Shown in pieces: positions 22,716 to 52,119 of a stretch of 64,000 bases of DNA (its first letter is position 1; each line of letters starts with the position of its first letter). The notes beneath the pieces are model-generated. The model made no database searches. It worked only from the letters and a program-made list of their open reading frames with translations, and was not told the origin of the DNA. The stretch is taken from NCBI RefSeq assembly GCF_002078875.1, contig NC_034424.1, positions 6,494,793 through 6,558,792 on the forward strand. Direction: 5' to 3'. A program made the position numbers and the translations under genes. This DNA is from Numida meleagris (taxonomy: Eukaryota; Chordata; Aves; Galliformes; Numididae).

Positions 22716-25224
22716 TGTTCACAGTTAAACACAAGCAACTGCCTTGACATTTTAGAACATTCTAATAAGGACAGCAAAACCTCCTTTTGGTTTAAGTTCT
22801 CTTTAGCTTAGGATTGTACCATTTCCTCGTATTTCATATTGATGGCATTTTATGTGGATTGTTTAACATGCTTACAAAGAGCGAGGCAGGGAACAGATTA
22901 ACTTGACAAAGACAGCAATTTTAGATTTAACTAAAAGCAGTCAGTTAAAAAAAAAATAATCTGTTTCCACTTCACTGATGGGACCCCTTCAAACAAACCG
23001 CAAGTTAACTACATACAGCAGATCCATGATTTCTAGACTTTGACAAAAAAAAAAAAAGAAACTGCAAAATTTGTTCCTCCGTAATCGTTGTGGTCCATAA
23101 CCAAACCGAAAGTGGTTTCCGTTACTATCCTGGTGCTAAAGTCCTTTTTAAAAAGAAGAAAAAAAAGCCACCTCAATGAGCTTGCATTACCGCCAGGGCA
23201 TGTTTGTCACCGACAAGAGAGCCACCTCTCCTCGGAACGAGCGAGGCCACCACGCAGCAGGGTGCTCTTCTGGGGCTCAGCAGAGCAGGGTGCTCCAAGG
23301 AAGCCCTGCAACACCACCAGCTCCAAGAGCCGAGCTGCCCTGCAGGGCAGCACACAAACCGTTCGCTCCCTGTGCCGGGGGTGGGACGAGAGGCAGGAAA
23401 CCTGCAAACCTTACCAAAACACACGCTACCACGTTTGCTACCACTAAGTCTTAGAAAGCCTATAGACATGTCGACAAAACCAGTCTGTCACTTACAACCA
23501 ACTCTCTATTTTCTATTCCATGCAGATTCAAGCTTTGACAAAACCACTGAAGTTCACCTTTGCTTTTCAGAGTCAGGACTGACCGACCGAAAGGACACAG
23601 AGTAACGCAGACAGGCAGAAATGTATCTCGACCCTAGGTGTTACGGAAAAAGCGGCAGGAAAAGCCGTGTCCGGCACAAGTTCTCAGACCACCAGCTCCT
23701 CCTCAGGTTAGGAGAGGAACTGATTTAACATGGCCTTGATTTAATATCTGAGACAATTCTTGACCAGCAGCTGCCACCCACAGAATGTGTGGGAGAAGAG
23801 GCCACGTGCAATGTGGGTACCTGCGAAGCCAGGACCCAGACACACCTACAGTTTGGAACAAGCACACTGCCTTCCTAACCACAGGCTCTGCTCTGTCACA
23901 AAGGAGACTGAGTCAGACCACTGACAAGCCCTGACCCTGCAATCCTCTTTCACAGGAGGCTCATCGCTGGCTCAAACATGATTAACATAGAAAGGCTTCA
24001 CAACAGAACTCAGATTCTCAGTTCAGTCCAGCGGGTCCCTTCTTCAGTCTCGTCTTCTAAGGAAATGGGGATGAAGGGGACATACCTAGTGCCAAACTGC
24101 CATCGCTGAACTGCAAAGTGTGCTGCAGGTGGTACAGAACAGCACTCAAAGGAAACTGCTTTCTGCAAGTCAAGCCTCAAAATGCATTCCCAGGTAGAAG
24201 CCAATTTCTTGGCGTCAGAGCAGAGCGGTCTTGCTCAGATCGGGAACAAAACCCATGAAGGACTCCGGGCAGGACAAGTATTTCCCTGATTAGAGAGACA
24301 AGTGTTCTTAGTGAGATGCAAATCTTCATTCTACATACACATTCTGCATGCTCTCCCTTCGTGAGTAAGGCCTCCTTTCCCTCTTCTCCCACCCTAACTG
24401 CTTTCCCCTATGAACCAGTCTGAGGTCAGTACCAGTCTGTCAAGCAAACACAATTCCAATACAATCAGAAGCTAGTGTTTTAACAAGTCTTCAGCACATA
24501 TGGTCTCTGCATTACAAGCTCCAGTTCCTTATTAAGTGTCTGTTCAAAAGTAACTTTCCAAGAAATGTTAAGGACAATATAAACAATGATTATGAATTAG
24601 GGTGAATGAATCATTTTGCAGAGGTACACCGTTCCTTAAACAGGTGAGTACTCAACTGGAGTCCAACTTAAAGACCGGGCTCTGAGAAAGGTGGGGCAGT
24701 GGACAGGCAACATAGAGACCCTTAGATGAACACACTAGGAATTCTAGTGTCGCTCCTTTCCATGATGAAAACAATCAAAATCACCCAGACAGGCAGCACA
24801 ATTAACTGCTCTAAATTGGAAGCTTGCAAGGAAATACAAAGCATTCATAGTAGACTCACAAATGTTAATTTGGCCTCATATTGCACTCAAGTTCATAAAT
24901 GCAGCCACTCACTGGGGACAGGGAGAAAGGGAAAAAAATATCTGCAAACGCTAACAGTTGTCCCTTCAAATTAGTACAGGCTGCTAAGGACTGAATTTGA
25001 GAAAGAAGCAAGAGTTAGGCTGGGCATTTCAATTCCAGACCCCAAAATCCACCTTGCATTCATTCAGCAGCCTTCTTCTGTTACCGGACATCGATCCTAT
25101 TCCACTGCATGAGCTAGCTGCTCAGACCAAAGAAACATAAAAGCTTTTAGTTAAACTTGCATTCACGCCTCCTGTTCTATGCCAAGAATATGAAAATAAC
25201 ACTGATTGACTATCTTCTTCCTCT

Positions 25225-41656
<16,432 letters not shown>

Positions 41657-42675
41657 GATGCAAGTACTAACATGAATGTGAAGGTTAAAATTTCAGGAAG
41701 TTCCTCATTGGTGCCTCTACCAGACTAGGAGAGAAGAGATGAATGAGCTTTCCTTTTTCCCTTTCCGTCTTAGATCTCTCACCACTTCCTTTTTAATTTT
41801 CTGCAGTATTGCCCATTTAACAGTTTCACATTGAAAGGATTTCTGGAGTTCACACACCTGCAATAAAAGCTCTGAGAGCAGTTTGGGGCTTTTAAAATGT
41901 TTGTTTGTTTTTAAGACATTGATGTCTTCTATAGAAGACTTTGGCTAGTGTACACTGACTGTGACCGTCAGAGTATACTGTTAATAAAAAAAATATTTAC
42001 TCTCTGAAACCACTCAATTCTCATTTTCTTACAGCAGATCCTCCTCAACCAACCCTTTAAGCACTTTGCACAGTGGTCCGCATTCTGGAAGAAATACTCA
42101 GCTCAAGATCCTTCACCGCTCCTGTGGCTAGATGAGAAATTCTCTGCCCTCAGCCTTCCATTATTGCATGCTAGCAGATCTGTGCTTTAATATCTGCAAT
42201 GTGGCCAAGTTGCAGCTGTTCACAAACTCAGTTAGGGTTACTACAGCTGCTGTTGCTTGGCCATCCATGCATGCCAAATTACAAGCTTTGCAGTACAACA
42301 TACCTCAATTTCACATGTACAATTCGTGCATTCTATATCAAAAACTCCACAGCACAAAAGCTGTATAGATTACTACAAGCAACACTGCGTAGATTAAATG
42401 ACTCCCATCACCTTCGCAGTACCAAGCAAGAGTAAATCTAAACCATTTCAGCCTTTTTAGGTGGCTTCCTCTGTAGGTGTAGGTGTAGTTATCACATCTA
42501 CCTACTACAAAATGCATCAAGTTTTCCTCCACCCAGAAGATTCCTATGCTGAACCTTTCCAAGTGGCTTCAAATTGAGTTTTGTTGGTAAGGTTTTCTTC
42601 TTTCTCTTCCAGCTGGCACACATTTTTCATTTCCTCTATGGAAGGTAGGACTGACATGTACCAAGCTTACACACA

Positions 42676-42689
42676 ATATATATATATAT
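42676..42689. repeat. (AT)7 microsatellite
   Basis: Seven AT units in the TSC1 5' intron. Confidence 0.85.
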
Positions 42690-45105
42690 TTTACTAGAAT
42701 TGTGTATGCTGTACCTGTTCTGTGGATGCCTTGAGCTTCTGTCTGCAATGCTGTCAACCACACACCTTTCATGATCACTAAATAAAGGAAAAAAGCATGA
42801 CAAAGTTAACAAGAGTTAAAACTGATCTCTTCCTTATCAAACCTTGCATATTCAGAACAGCATTACAAGTTCTTTACTTAAAACAACAGAGCTCAGTATG
42901 TCCCATACCGGAGTAAGGAGTACCTGCACCTGTAAGGAGCCAGCCCTTAGTTTTGGAAAACACCAAGAAGTATTGCACTGCTGCCTTTTCTGGAATTGTC
43001 CATAGGTTAGGCTGCACAATGCCCTCAAACCAGATGGCTTTCACAAGGTCATAGCTTTCTACTGTGAGCCTTAAGCTGCTGCAGAAAGTTTCATATTGTA
43101 GGTAAAAACTCACCAAAAAAAAAAAAAGGCCTTCTCTTACCAAGCAAACTCTGAACCTAGCAAAATTTCTATAATTATCTAAGTCTTCAGTCTCTAGTTA
43201 AAACACTGTTACACATTAGCCAAGGACTATGTATCTGTGCTCTATTTTGGGAAATAACGTTATCATTACTTCTGTATGTATTACTTTCTCAGAACTTTGG
43301 TTTGACAGTTAGTGGATTGCAGGAGTTAACCTGTTCACTAGCAATCTTCGTCATTTGCAACGTATCACTTCCTATTTGCAGAGCTGCCCAAGGTCACTTT
43401 TATTGGGGCCACAAGCCATCAGCATACTCAATTTGGCACTGATTGCAATTTCAAAGGTGATAATACTGCACCACACTCACAACAGGCATTTCTATAGCAA
43501 CAAACTTTCTTAAAATGCTTCAGTGATCGCGGTTCCAGAACACAAAATCACCCTCGATTTTCAATGATCATTGACAGATCATTTCTGCTCCTCTCCCAGC
43601 AGCTAGCAGTCTGCTACCTGACAATTCCCATGCCATTTCTTTTCATTTCCCACGTTGGCATGGCCTTAAAACCCATGGACTTAAGAACTAGCTGGTACTG
43701 TAAGCAAGAATCGCAACTAAAGATAACAGAAGAGAAACCTGGGGGTGGAGGGGAACGTGCCACTTTTTACTCTTATATATAATAGAGCTCAGCCTGCTTT
43801 CCAAAAAGATGAGGGGTGGAACTTGTTTTTGTGTTGGGTTTGTTTGTTTTGACTTTACATTGTGCAGACTTCCAAGCTTCAACTTCTTCCTCAAGGAACT
43901 TGCGCGGTTAGGGAGAAGCGATGTCCAAAGAGGGAAATCGTCCACTGAAAAGGTTTAAGGTCACTCCTCTACACAACCTAAGTAGTCAATCTTCTACTTC
44001 ATTACTCATTTTCAGGAGCCAATTGCTTTGTTAGTTTCTAATCACTGAAATATTTAATTTACTAAATTACAGTTAGAGATACCTGGAACTCACACAGTCC
44101 CAGAAATAGTTTGCTACAAGTCACCTATTCCATTATGTCTGGGAACACTATCTCTGAGATCACCAAGGGCCTGCTAACATACATCCCCCAGTCCCCATCG
44201 GGATTCAGCCTCAGCTATGGTTAAGCAAGAGCTTCATGGGCTTCCTAAGTAGAACGAATTAATTGTTTAAAGCCTTGTTAACAAAAGAGATGCATGACCA
44301 CACCCCCAACCTAGCTGCAAGCAAAACCTGTTTTGAGAGTTCAAGTGGCATAAATACCAGTCTCTGCTTTTTTTCTTTTTTTTTTTTACCCCATCAAGAC
44401 CTTGTCAATGGTATTTTCTTTGCTCCCCACACCCACCATTGCCAAAGCACCTTCTACGTACAGAACTGAAAAGAACTCACTGCCCCAAATGCTCTTATTT
44501 CTGATTTTCCTCTAGAAATACCATCGTGCCGGACCAGATTCTCATGACACCAGTAAAAACCTCAACAGCAGGTTTTCCTAACTCTGGTTCTGCCAGAGGA
44601 GAGCTACAGCATGGCAGAATCAAGAAACACCTAAGCAGACAAGAGTTGCTGGGTTTTGGTAGCCAGGTTCAGTGCTACCCTTGCAGTCAGATGGGAAAAG
44701 CTCTGGTGGAAGTGTTCAGTAGGTAAGAGGATTTCAAACTTCATGCTGTTGGCACATACAAACGCTACAGTCAGACCAAAGCAAGGCGGACAATGAAAGC
44801 TTAATTCGTGATAACTACACATGGAGGTAACTAATAACTTCCCAAGCCCCCTAAACTAATTAAAACAGATGGCTCGAGAGACCTCGTGCCAATAAATCCA
44901 GCACAGTTGAATTCAATTTGCCTTTCAGTCAGTTGTGCACTGAAAGCACTCCCTGTGAAGTGGAGCTCCAGAAGCCAGCATTCAAAATAGTAAAAGAGCC
45001 CCAACCCAGGTTTAACAATGGGATGGTATTGGAGAGGAAAGTCCATCAGTTGTAAAAACCAGTACAAAGTGGTCACCTCACTACACACAGCTAGTCACAC
45101 TTAAA

Positions 45106-45123
45106 AATAATAATAATAATAAT
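45106..45123. repeat. (AAT)6 microsatellite
   Basis: Six AAT units in the TSC1 5' intron. Confidence 0.9.
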
Positions 45124-46177
45124 GTATTCGTTGGATGCAAGATCTCCTTTGAAGACCTTTGTGAGGAAGAGATTTGAAATCCTAAGAGTGCACAATGCAC
45201 ACCACGAACAAAAAAGGAAAACAAGTGCAGCTCCCAGGCACCACGGGATCTGTGTGATTTCTGACTAATCCCATCAGTAATCTGGGATGTGATTTTCAAA
45301 TCTTGTAGATGAGGATCTCGAGACAGGCCAGGCTGGGGAACATCCAGCACCTTGTAACAAAACAAGATCATCCACTGCAAGCCATGGTATTTTGCATCTG
45401 GGATTGGTATGGCATCTGTGGTGCCCAGATCTCTCTTAGATCACTGCAGTATCATACCATGGTTGTGTCTTGCTTCTCAGATACACGGTATAAAGATGAC
45501 TCTCTACTTCTTCCATCGCTAGCTACTGTGATCTTTCCCCTATTAGAAAGATTTCCACATCCACGCAGCAATCCTCAGAACTGACAGGATCAAAACAAAG
45601 CAACTTCTCCATGCAGTTTGAGGCACTGGCTCTTCACTGACATTTTATTAGTTTTATAATTACCTAGCGTGTTGGATATTTAATAAGATTGAAAAATTCT
45701 GCTTCGTTACCTTTTAACATGCAACATCTCTTCTCACTGGAAGATACGAACACCAAGAGCAAGATTCTTATTCTTATACTGAAGACCTTGCCTAAGGAGA
45801 AATTTAACTGAAGTGTGAACTTTAAGTACCAGCACGACTTCAGAGCCAGTTTACAGAGGGAAAAAAAGGAGAAGCCAAGAAGCAAAGAACCAATTTGCTT
45901 TAAAGAAAGTTTTCAGTGGCTAATATCACCACAACACAACACAGTTAAGCTACAGGCTCGTGACAAAGGGAAAGACTGTATAAATATTCACTGGAAAAGG
46001 CTGCAGAGAAAAGGAGATAAAGTATTTCAAAAGATTACGACTTCCGTAAGTATTTCTGTCAAGAGATGTTCTTTGGTTCGGTGTATTTTTATCTCCAGCC
46101 AAGGGAAAAGGCAGCTGGTAGTGCCAGTTATGCCTCTGTGAGGGGTGGGGAGGAGGGGGACACACTCGACATACACA

Positions 46178-46197
46178 CCTCCTCCTCCTCCTCCTCT
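46178..46197. repeat. (CCT)n microsatellite
   Basis: About six and a half CCT units in the TSC1 5' intron, preceded by a G-rich stretch at 46141-46160. Confidence 0.88.
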
Positions 46198-49100
46198 AAT
46201 GTCCTTAGCGTTTGCCACAGTAAAGCAGGAATTCAGAAGCACTTAGCAGTGCTGGGGTCATGTCAGCATTCCACCCCTTTTCATTCAATACGGTTTGGGA
46301 CATATAAAGAAATGGTTATTTCATCCAAAAGCAAGTAGGGAGATGCTAACAATGTAAGTGCACTGCTGACAGCAACGAAGTGAAACTCAAGACTTACATT
46401 CTCCTGTCTGATTCTCACTGCAGGCAAAGCAGGCCACGAACAAGGACAGAAGTATTGCACAGAGATCATTATTCCTGAAGAAAAACTCAGACTGATAAGA
46501 AAGCAGCCCCTTAGGTTCCAAACTTTCAGATGGTCGATGCTCATGACAGGATACACCTCACTCCCTCCAATGTCAGGCACCACAATCCAGGCCTGGCTCC
46601 GGTTTCCTAGAAGTATCTGATTTTATGATTTCTTTACAATCAAACTAAGCGCTACTCTACAGAAGTGACAAAGCCTGCAAAAAAAATAGAAGGGAATGAA
46701 AACTGAGAGGAGGAATAAAAAGCAGCGGTGGCAATGGGGCAGTAAGCAGCTCAGCGTGCCCTTTTTTGCCCCCTGAAAACACTAACCCTGAACACTTAAA
46801 AACTCAGTTTGAACTGATCATACAACAGGCACTACGGTAAATATTATTCATTTATAAGAATGCAGGTGTCTGGCTTCTCCTAATAGCCTGCATTTTTCTG
46901 GTTATTTTAAGATCTGATACAAGATCCCACTCCTAAACTCAGTAATTATTTTATAAGGTGTAATTCAATATTACATTCACATTCATGTACTTCGTTACAG
47001 GTGCTTAAACGAAGCAGGGAGATCACAAGAAAACCGGCACCTCCAAATAAAGAGAGAATCACGTTCAGCATTTTTAAAGATTCTTTTGAAACTGTGCTGC
47101 GCCAATATATTACACTAATTGCTACCCATCAAACTACTGACAGAGGGAAAATTGTTTAAAATCAATTCATGCTGGAAAAAAAAAGCCCAAACACAGCAGA
47201 GATGACATGTAACCCTTTGGCAGCAGCCATGCTAACAAGCCGGTTACTAACCCGAAAGGGAGTTATTTCAGTTCCTTATATGTAACCATATATATTAATA
47301 ACAGATACATTAATACAAAGCACTGCTTTTCTATGCCAATTTAATCAACTGTACCTGAGGAAAATAAGTTCATATACAGAATCTTTTTAAAATGATGCGC
47401 AGAGAGCTCCAGTTCTCACAGCATCGTGAGTGAGGCTCCTGAACAACTGCTGCAGGTTTCTTTGGCCTTAAGCATACCCCAGGAGTTACACTGCAATGCA
47501 ATAAACCCTGAAACCACTGCAAACTAACTACTGCACTGTCATTTCAACCACCCCAAAATTAAAGCAGGCGTTACACAGAGCCATTACCAAATGATGTTAA
47601 AGCCCTCGGTTAAAAACAAAAATTGAATGATATCCAGGAAAGTGATTTGGGGATACACTGATTCCAAAATTCTGCTCTGTGTCTTAGTGCGATGCCTAAA
47701 GAGGAGCTTATGATAACGAAGCAAGTATTATTACTTGTCTTCATCACATTTTTTAAACTACGTGGAAACACTGCAGCTACACACCAGACCAAGTTGTAGA
47801 AGTGTTTCCAAAAAACACCCATCTGGCTACAATATGCCACAAAATCTGGTACCTCTCCCTTGCTTCTGCCATTAAGAAGCGCACTGACTATTTATTTGAC
47901 TTGCTTGTCGTTTCAGATCCAATGAGAAGGTGTCTGACAGCTGACAGAGTAGCAGGGATCGCTACAGGTCAAACATCTCAGCAGCTCAGCTCTAGATGAG
48001 GCCAACACAACATTTACTGGTTTGTTCAGAACGTCTGCAACGGGACAGTACATCTCATGTGAGAACCCTTCAGTCGCGCTGTTTTCTGTTAGTTGCTGTA
48101 AAGTAACCTCTCAAGTAACAGAGTCAGGTAGCTGAGATTGAAAAACAAAGATAAAGTCATTTAATTAAAGCTTATCTCATGACACATTCGATGCTCTGAC
48201 TCCATTTTCATCTGAGTAAGCCCATGTCCTTCCGTATAAAAATAACTTAGTCAAAGGCTGATGAGGCTGTTAACTAAAAACGCAACAAAGAAATTTTTTT
48301 GTTGTTGCTGTTGGGGTAAAGGATTTGAAATCCTTGACTTCAAGCTTAAACGTAGCTCATTCTCACAAGCAGATCTGGCACCTAGCTGCTGCTTAGCAAA
48401 CTAAAATCAGCTTCAGACAGCCGTATTCCCAGCGCTCACACTAACTGCTGAAAACTCAGGGAGTTCCAGTCACTCAGTCACCAGTTCCCTGTGGCTCTCA
48501 GGCAGCACTGAGGCAGTGAGGCAGGCCGTCCCCCACCTGATGGCATCACTTCAGCACTGCTCCAAGCCATGGTTTCTAACAACTCGCCACAAAGGAAAGG
48601 ACAGGATTGAACCAAAGAAGGAAAAACTCCTGCACTTCTGGAAACAGCTCTGCAGACACGGCCCGATCCCCATCCTGGGTCATTTCTGCGGGGTTTGAAT
48701 CACACACTGCTCTGAGGCACGTCTTTCCCTCACTCACCGCCTTGTAAAAGGCTCATTAGAAGGAAAAAAAAACAAAAAAGTCAGAGAAGCACTGACTGAA
48801 CAGATAAGGCAGTGACAGAGCGCCTTCACAAAGTGAGAACTTTGGAGCTGCAGCCTCCCAAGTTCTCCGTGCCAATGGGAAGCCGGACGTTTCCGTGGCT
48901 CAGCAAACACCCCGAGCGCCCGCTCTCCGCCCCCGGGCGAGGAGACCCGCGGAGCCGCCCCGCGCCGAGGCAGCCCCTCAGCGAGCCCAGGGGCGGGGGC
49001 AGCCGCACACCGCCGCCCGGCGCTGGGAGCGGGACCACCGCAGCTCTCAGCGAGCGGCTCCGGGGCCCAGGAAAGAGGCGAAGGAAGGCGCACCCCGCCC

Positions 49101-49263
49101 CCCCAGCCCCGCTCCCCTCACCACCGCCTCCCAGCCCCGTCCCTTTCTCCCACTGCCTCCTCCTCAGCGCTCCCCCCGCGGGCCCTGCTCTCACTCCGCG
49201 CTACCCCTCGGCCTCCGCCGCTCCTTTCTCCCCCAGCGGGGCGGCAGCAGGCCCGGCACTCAC

Positions 49264-49340
49264 CTCACCCTCTCCTCCCCTCAGCTGTTTACCACTTAGG
49301 GCTCCCCTGGCCCATAGGGCGCCGCCATCTTGGCCCGGCC
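49264..49340 (-). other. TSC1: Candidate TSC1 non-coding exon 1
   Basis: On the minus strand, sequence from about 49340 runs through AAGATGGCGGC to a strong donor GGTGAG|GTGAGTG at 49263/49264. The exon has no start of its own in a sustained frame. The 5' limit is inferred from the YY1 motif, which usually sits just inside the transcript. Confidence 0.5.
49321..49331 (-). promoter_or_regulatory. YY1-type motif AAGATGGCGGC
   Basis: Perfect core of the YY1 motif found immediately downstream of many TATA-less start sites, in the orientation of TSC1. It suggests transcription starts within about 30 bp upstream on the minus strand (near 49335-49360). Confidence 0.6.
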
Positions 49341-49625
49341 TCCCCCTTCCCCTCCCATTCACGGACGGCCTCTCCCCTGGAATCCATCCGCCACAGAAAG
49401 TAGTCCCGCGCCGCGTTCCTACAGCCCCTCCCTCGACGCCGCGCCCGTCCTACGTCGTTCCGCTCCGGCTGTTCCCCCTCAAGGGCCTTTCTCCCTCTAA
49501 GAGAGCTAGAGGGGCCGGACAGATAGCCGCACCCACCCGGCCGCTCACGGCGGAAGGATCCGGACGAGGGAGCGCTGCGACCGCCGAAAGGTCGCGTGAT
49601 TCTGGGGGCGGAGCCGCGGGCGGTG

Positions 49626-49635
49626 GTCACGTGAG
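49626..49635. promoter_or_regulatory. CLEAR-like E-box GTCACGTGAG
   Basis: GTCACGTGAG matches the TFEB/TFE3 CLEAR consensus GTCACGTGAC at nine of ten bases. It contains the palindromic E-box CACGTG (49628-49633), also bound by USF and MYC/MAX. It is about 290 bp upstream of the presumed TSC1 start and next to GC boxes. Confidence 0.5.
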
Positions 49636-50045
49636 GGGGCGGGGCGGGGCGCGGCCGGTAAACAAGGCCCGGCGGGCCCGGCCCGATCCTGTTGTGCCCC
49701 GTGGCTCGGGCAGCGCATACAGTCGATTCCCGGGAACGGTATTGCGCTGGAGCTCGCCCGTTTTGGCCCTTTGTGTCAGGGACCGTGGTAGAGCTGTGGC
49801 TGTGGGCAGCGTGCTGCCGGCCCAGGCCCCGCGCTGCTGCTGCTAACCAGCGGCCGAAGGGCACAAAGGTGCAGCTGCACCGCAGCTCTGTGTGCGTGCA
49901 GTAACGTGCGTGGGCCTTCACGAAGTCACGGCACGAAACAGCCGAGGTGGGCACCCAGCACCTGCCTGCTGCTCCGTGAATCTGCAAAGCTCCTTTCTGT
50001 TTGGGCCCCAAGCACTTCAGTTCTTGTGCAAACCACAGAGAAGGA

Positions 50046-50069
50046 TTTTTTTTTTTTTTTTTTTTTTTT
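50046..50069. repeat. T24 homopolymer
   Basis: Twenty-four T in a row, upstream of the TSC1 CpG island. No adjacent target-site duplication or retroposon body was recognised. Confidence 0.9.
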
Positions 50070-52082
50070 GTTGTAATGCAGTGACTCCACGACACACAAT
50101 GTTTCATCCTTCCTTCTCCTTTAGGTGTTTGTTTGTTTATCCCGGTGGAAATAACAGGGTTTAGGGAAGAAGACGGGAATGTTATCTCAGGGAAGGTTCT
50201 CCACCCTTCATGTTCATACTCCACACAAGTTCTTCAGGCCCGTGTTTAACCCTCAGCCCAGCGGGGTCTCAGCATTCCCCACAGGATGAGCTCAGCAGGG
50301 ATGCGCTAACAAACCCTTGCAAATGTTCGAACCAATTCTTCAACCTGCATGAACTGTCTTCCAGTGGGAATTACAGGTGTTGGAGTAGAAGCTAGGTGTA
50401 AGAAAACACAGATTAGAGCCCTGTCCAACAAATTACAGCTGCAGCATCACTTGGGCCCTGCAGACAGGCAGTAGTTCCTTTGTGCTGCTCCTGCAATGGG
50501 TCATTCTGCTTCTGGATGAGATGGAGCTGCTTGGTGTGAGCGTGCTTTTAATCTGCTTCTGCTGTGTCCACTGCAGTTAATATTTGCTGCAGCCTGGGCT
50601 GAATGATGGTGTTTTTTCCCGCTGTGCAGATGAGGTGTTTATTTCATCTGCCACAGAGGAGAGCTGAAATTAGGATGAGCTTCAGAAAAGAACTGAGAAC
50701 AATTAGTTGTGTTATTTTACTGTGACTTAATTACTGTACCGTTAAAATTGTACTGTACCGTTCTTTCTGTCATAGGAACATGGATGCTACAGGAGAGGTT
50801 TGCTGCTAGATTTGAAAGGGAAGACAACACCACTAGAACAGGCGTGATGCATTATAATTAACCTTCTTGTTCTTACTGAGTTATGCATGTAATCATCTGT
50901 TCACTTAGGATGCACTAGAGCATATGACATGTAATAAGAACTCACAGCAATACACAAAATTAAATTGCCTTCAGTTGCAAGGTGAACTCGTTGTACATCC
51001 CCCATGTGGGTCATGGCCAGCACAAGCTTCTGAATCCAGGCCCTCTGTGGTTCTCCTCTTTGTCTGCTGACCCTGAAATGTGAAGAAAGAATAGGGAAAA
51101 CTGATCGATAAGAACATAAAATATGACTGAACACAAGGGGTCACCTGAAAGTTCCTTCTAGGCTAAAATGCATCTCTGACATTCTTTCATTTTTCCTTCA
51201 GCTTGTATAAATCACCTTTTGCAAATGATTTTATTGGAGAGGAGAGGTGATAAGTTTAACAGGAGCCACAGACAGAAATTTACGGAAGAGGAAGATCACA
51301 AGAAGCCACAGTGACAGCTTTCCTCACCACGCTCCAGTCCTGCAGCTATCTGCTCCGTAGGAACTCCTGACATAAAATAAAGAAGGGGTGAATGAGAGCT
51401 GAATTAGATACAGCACTGTCTCCCAACTCTCTTCAAGCATTCTGGCCTAGTAATAATAGTAATACTCACAGAGTATCTCAGGAATCAGTTTGTATTCAAT
51501 GATATACATGCTTTGTGAGATGATAGCTACTTGGTGAACGAGATGAGCTAATGCACATGGGTTTTTTCGCAGCTGTTTTACGCACAGCCTGCTGAAATGA
51601 GATGTAGCCGTCCTCCTTCTGCAAAGGACTGTGCCCAGTGCTGTTTGGGGTGCCTCTGAAACCAGCTAGCTGGTGAAGTTTGACTGAACATGCTGTTAGA
51701 TTTTGTTGTGTAACTAGTCTTTTCTAGGATTTTGTTTCTGTGGCTGACTTGGTTTTATTATCTCTAGTTTAAGAGCAGCCAATTGCACTTCATGTCAACG
51801 GGAAGACTGTACTCAAGGTGCTGGCAGAAGCCAGCTCCAATGTTTCATAAAATAACATCTCAGTCCTTTCAGCAGCTTGTCTTTTTTTCCTGTTTTAATT
51901 CCTGTAACTGTCTTCACATGAAACCCTGAAGCTGCAATGTACATCTTGGTTTTCTGTTACAGTGCTTGTTTTTTGTAGCGGGAAACGTAATCCTTCAAAT
52001 GCCTGTGTTTAAGAGGATGCAAATCAGCTTGCTAGCACAGTGCTTTGGGAACGTTTCTTTCATGCAAAATACAGCTAAATAA

Positions 52083-52119
52083 ATGGGAGGGGGGGGGAAA
52101 GAGGGAGAGGGAAAAGGGA
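52083..52119. repeat. Polypurine tract with G9 run
   Basis: Nearly pure purine stretch containing nine consecutive G (52089-52097), then GGGAGAGGG. It lies in the TSC1-GFI1B intergenic region. Confidence 0.75.

Larger units (their letters stand above)
19556..25224. other. Convergent 3' UTR interval SPACA9/TSC1
   Basis: Unsplit 5.7 kb between the SPACA9 stop and the TSC1 stop, transcribed from both sides. The human TSC1 3' UTR is several kb long, so most of this is probably TSC1 3' UTR. Minus-strand AATAAA hexamers occur at 22710-22715 and 20447-20452 only. A 247-codon open frame at 20474-21217 (minus) is unexplained (see findings). Confidence 0.6.
41725..49263. other. TSC1 5' non-coding intron(s)
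   Basis: 7.5 kb between the start-codon exon and the presumed first exon. Mammalian TSC1 has a second non-coding exon, so one may lie here, but I could not place it. Simple repeats: (AT)7 at 42676-42689, (AAT)6 at 45106-45123 and (CCT)6-7 at 46178-46197. No open frame shows family resemblance. Confidence 0.6.
48880..49850. promoter_or_regulatory. TSC1 CpG-rich promoter region
   Basis: GC- and CpG-dense block with several GC boxes (GGGGCGGGGC near 49636-49650), no TATA box, and a YY1-type AAGATGGCGGC. This is a housekeeping-type promoter, as expected for TSC1. Limits judged by eye. Long open frames on both strands here reflect base composition. Confidence 0.8.

Noticed and set aside
48812..49846. 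344-codon open frame on the plus strand across the TSC1 CpG block
   Set aside because: Pro/Arg/Ser-rich composition typical of GC-rich non-coding DNA. It runs antisense through the presumed TSC1 first exon, and no domain was recognised.
49289..50224. 311-codon open frame on the minus strand
   Set aside because: Runs through the T24 homopolymer (a poly-Lys stretch) and the CpG block. No domain and no splice logic; composition artefact.
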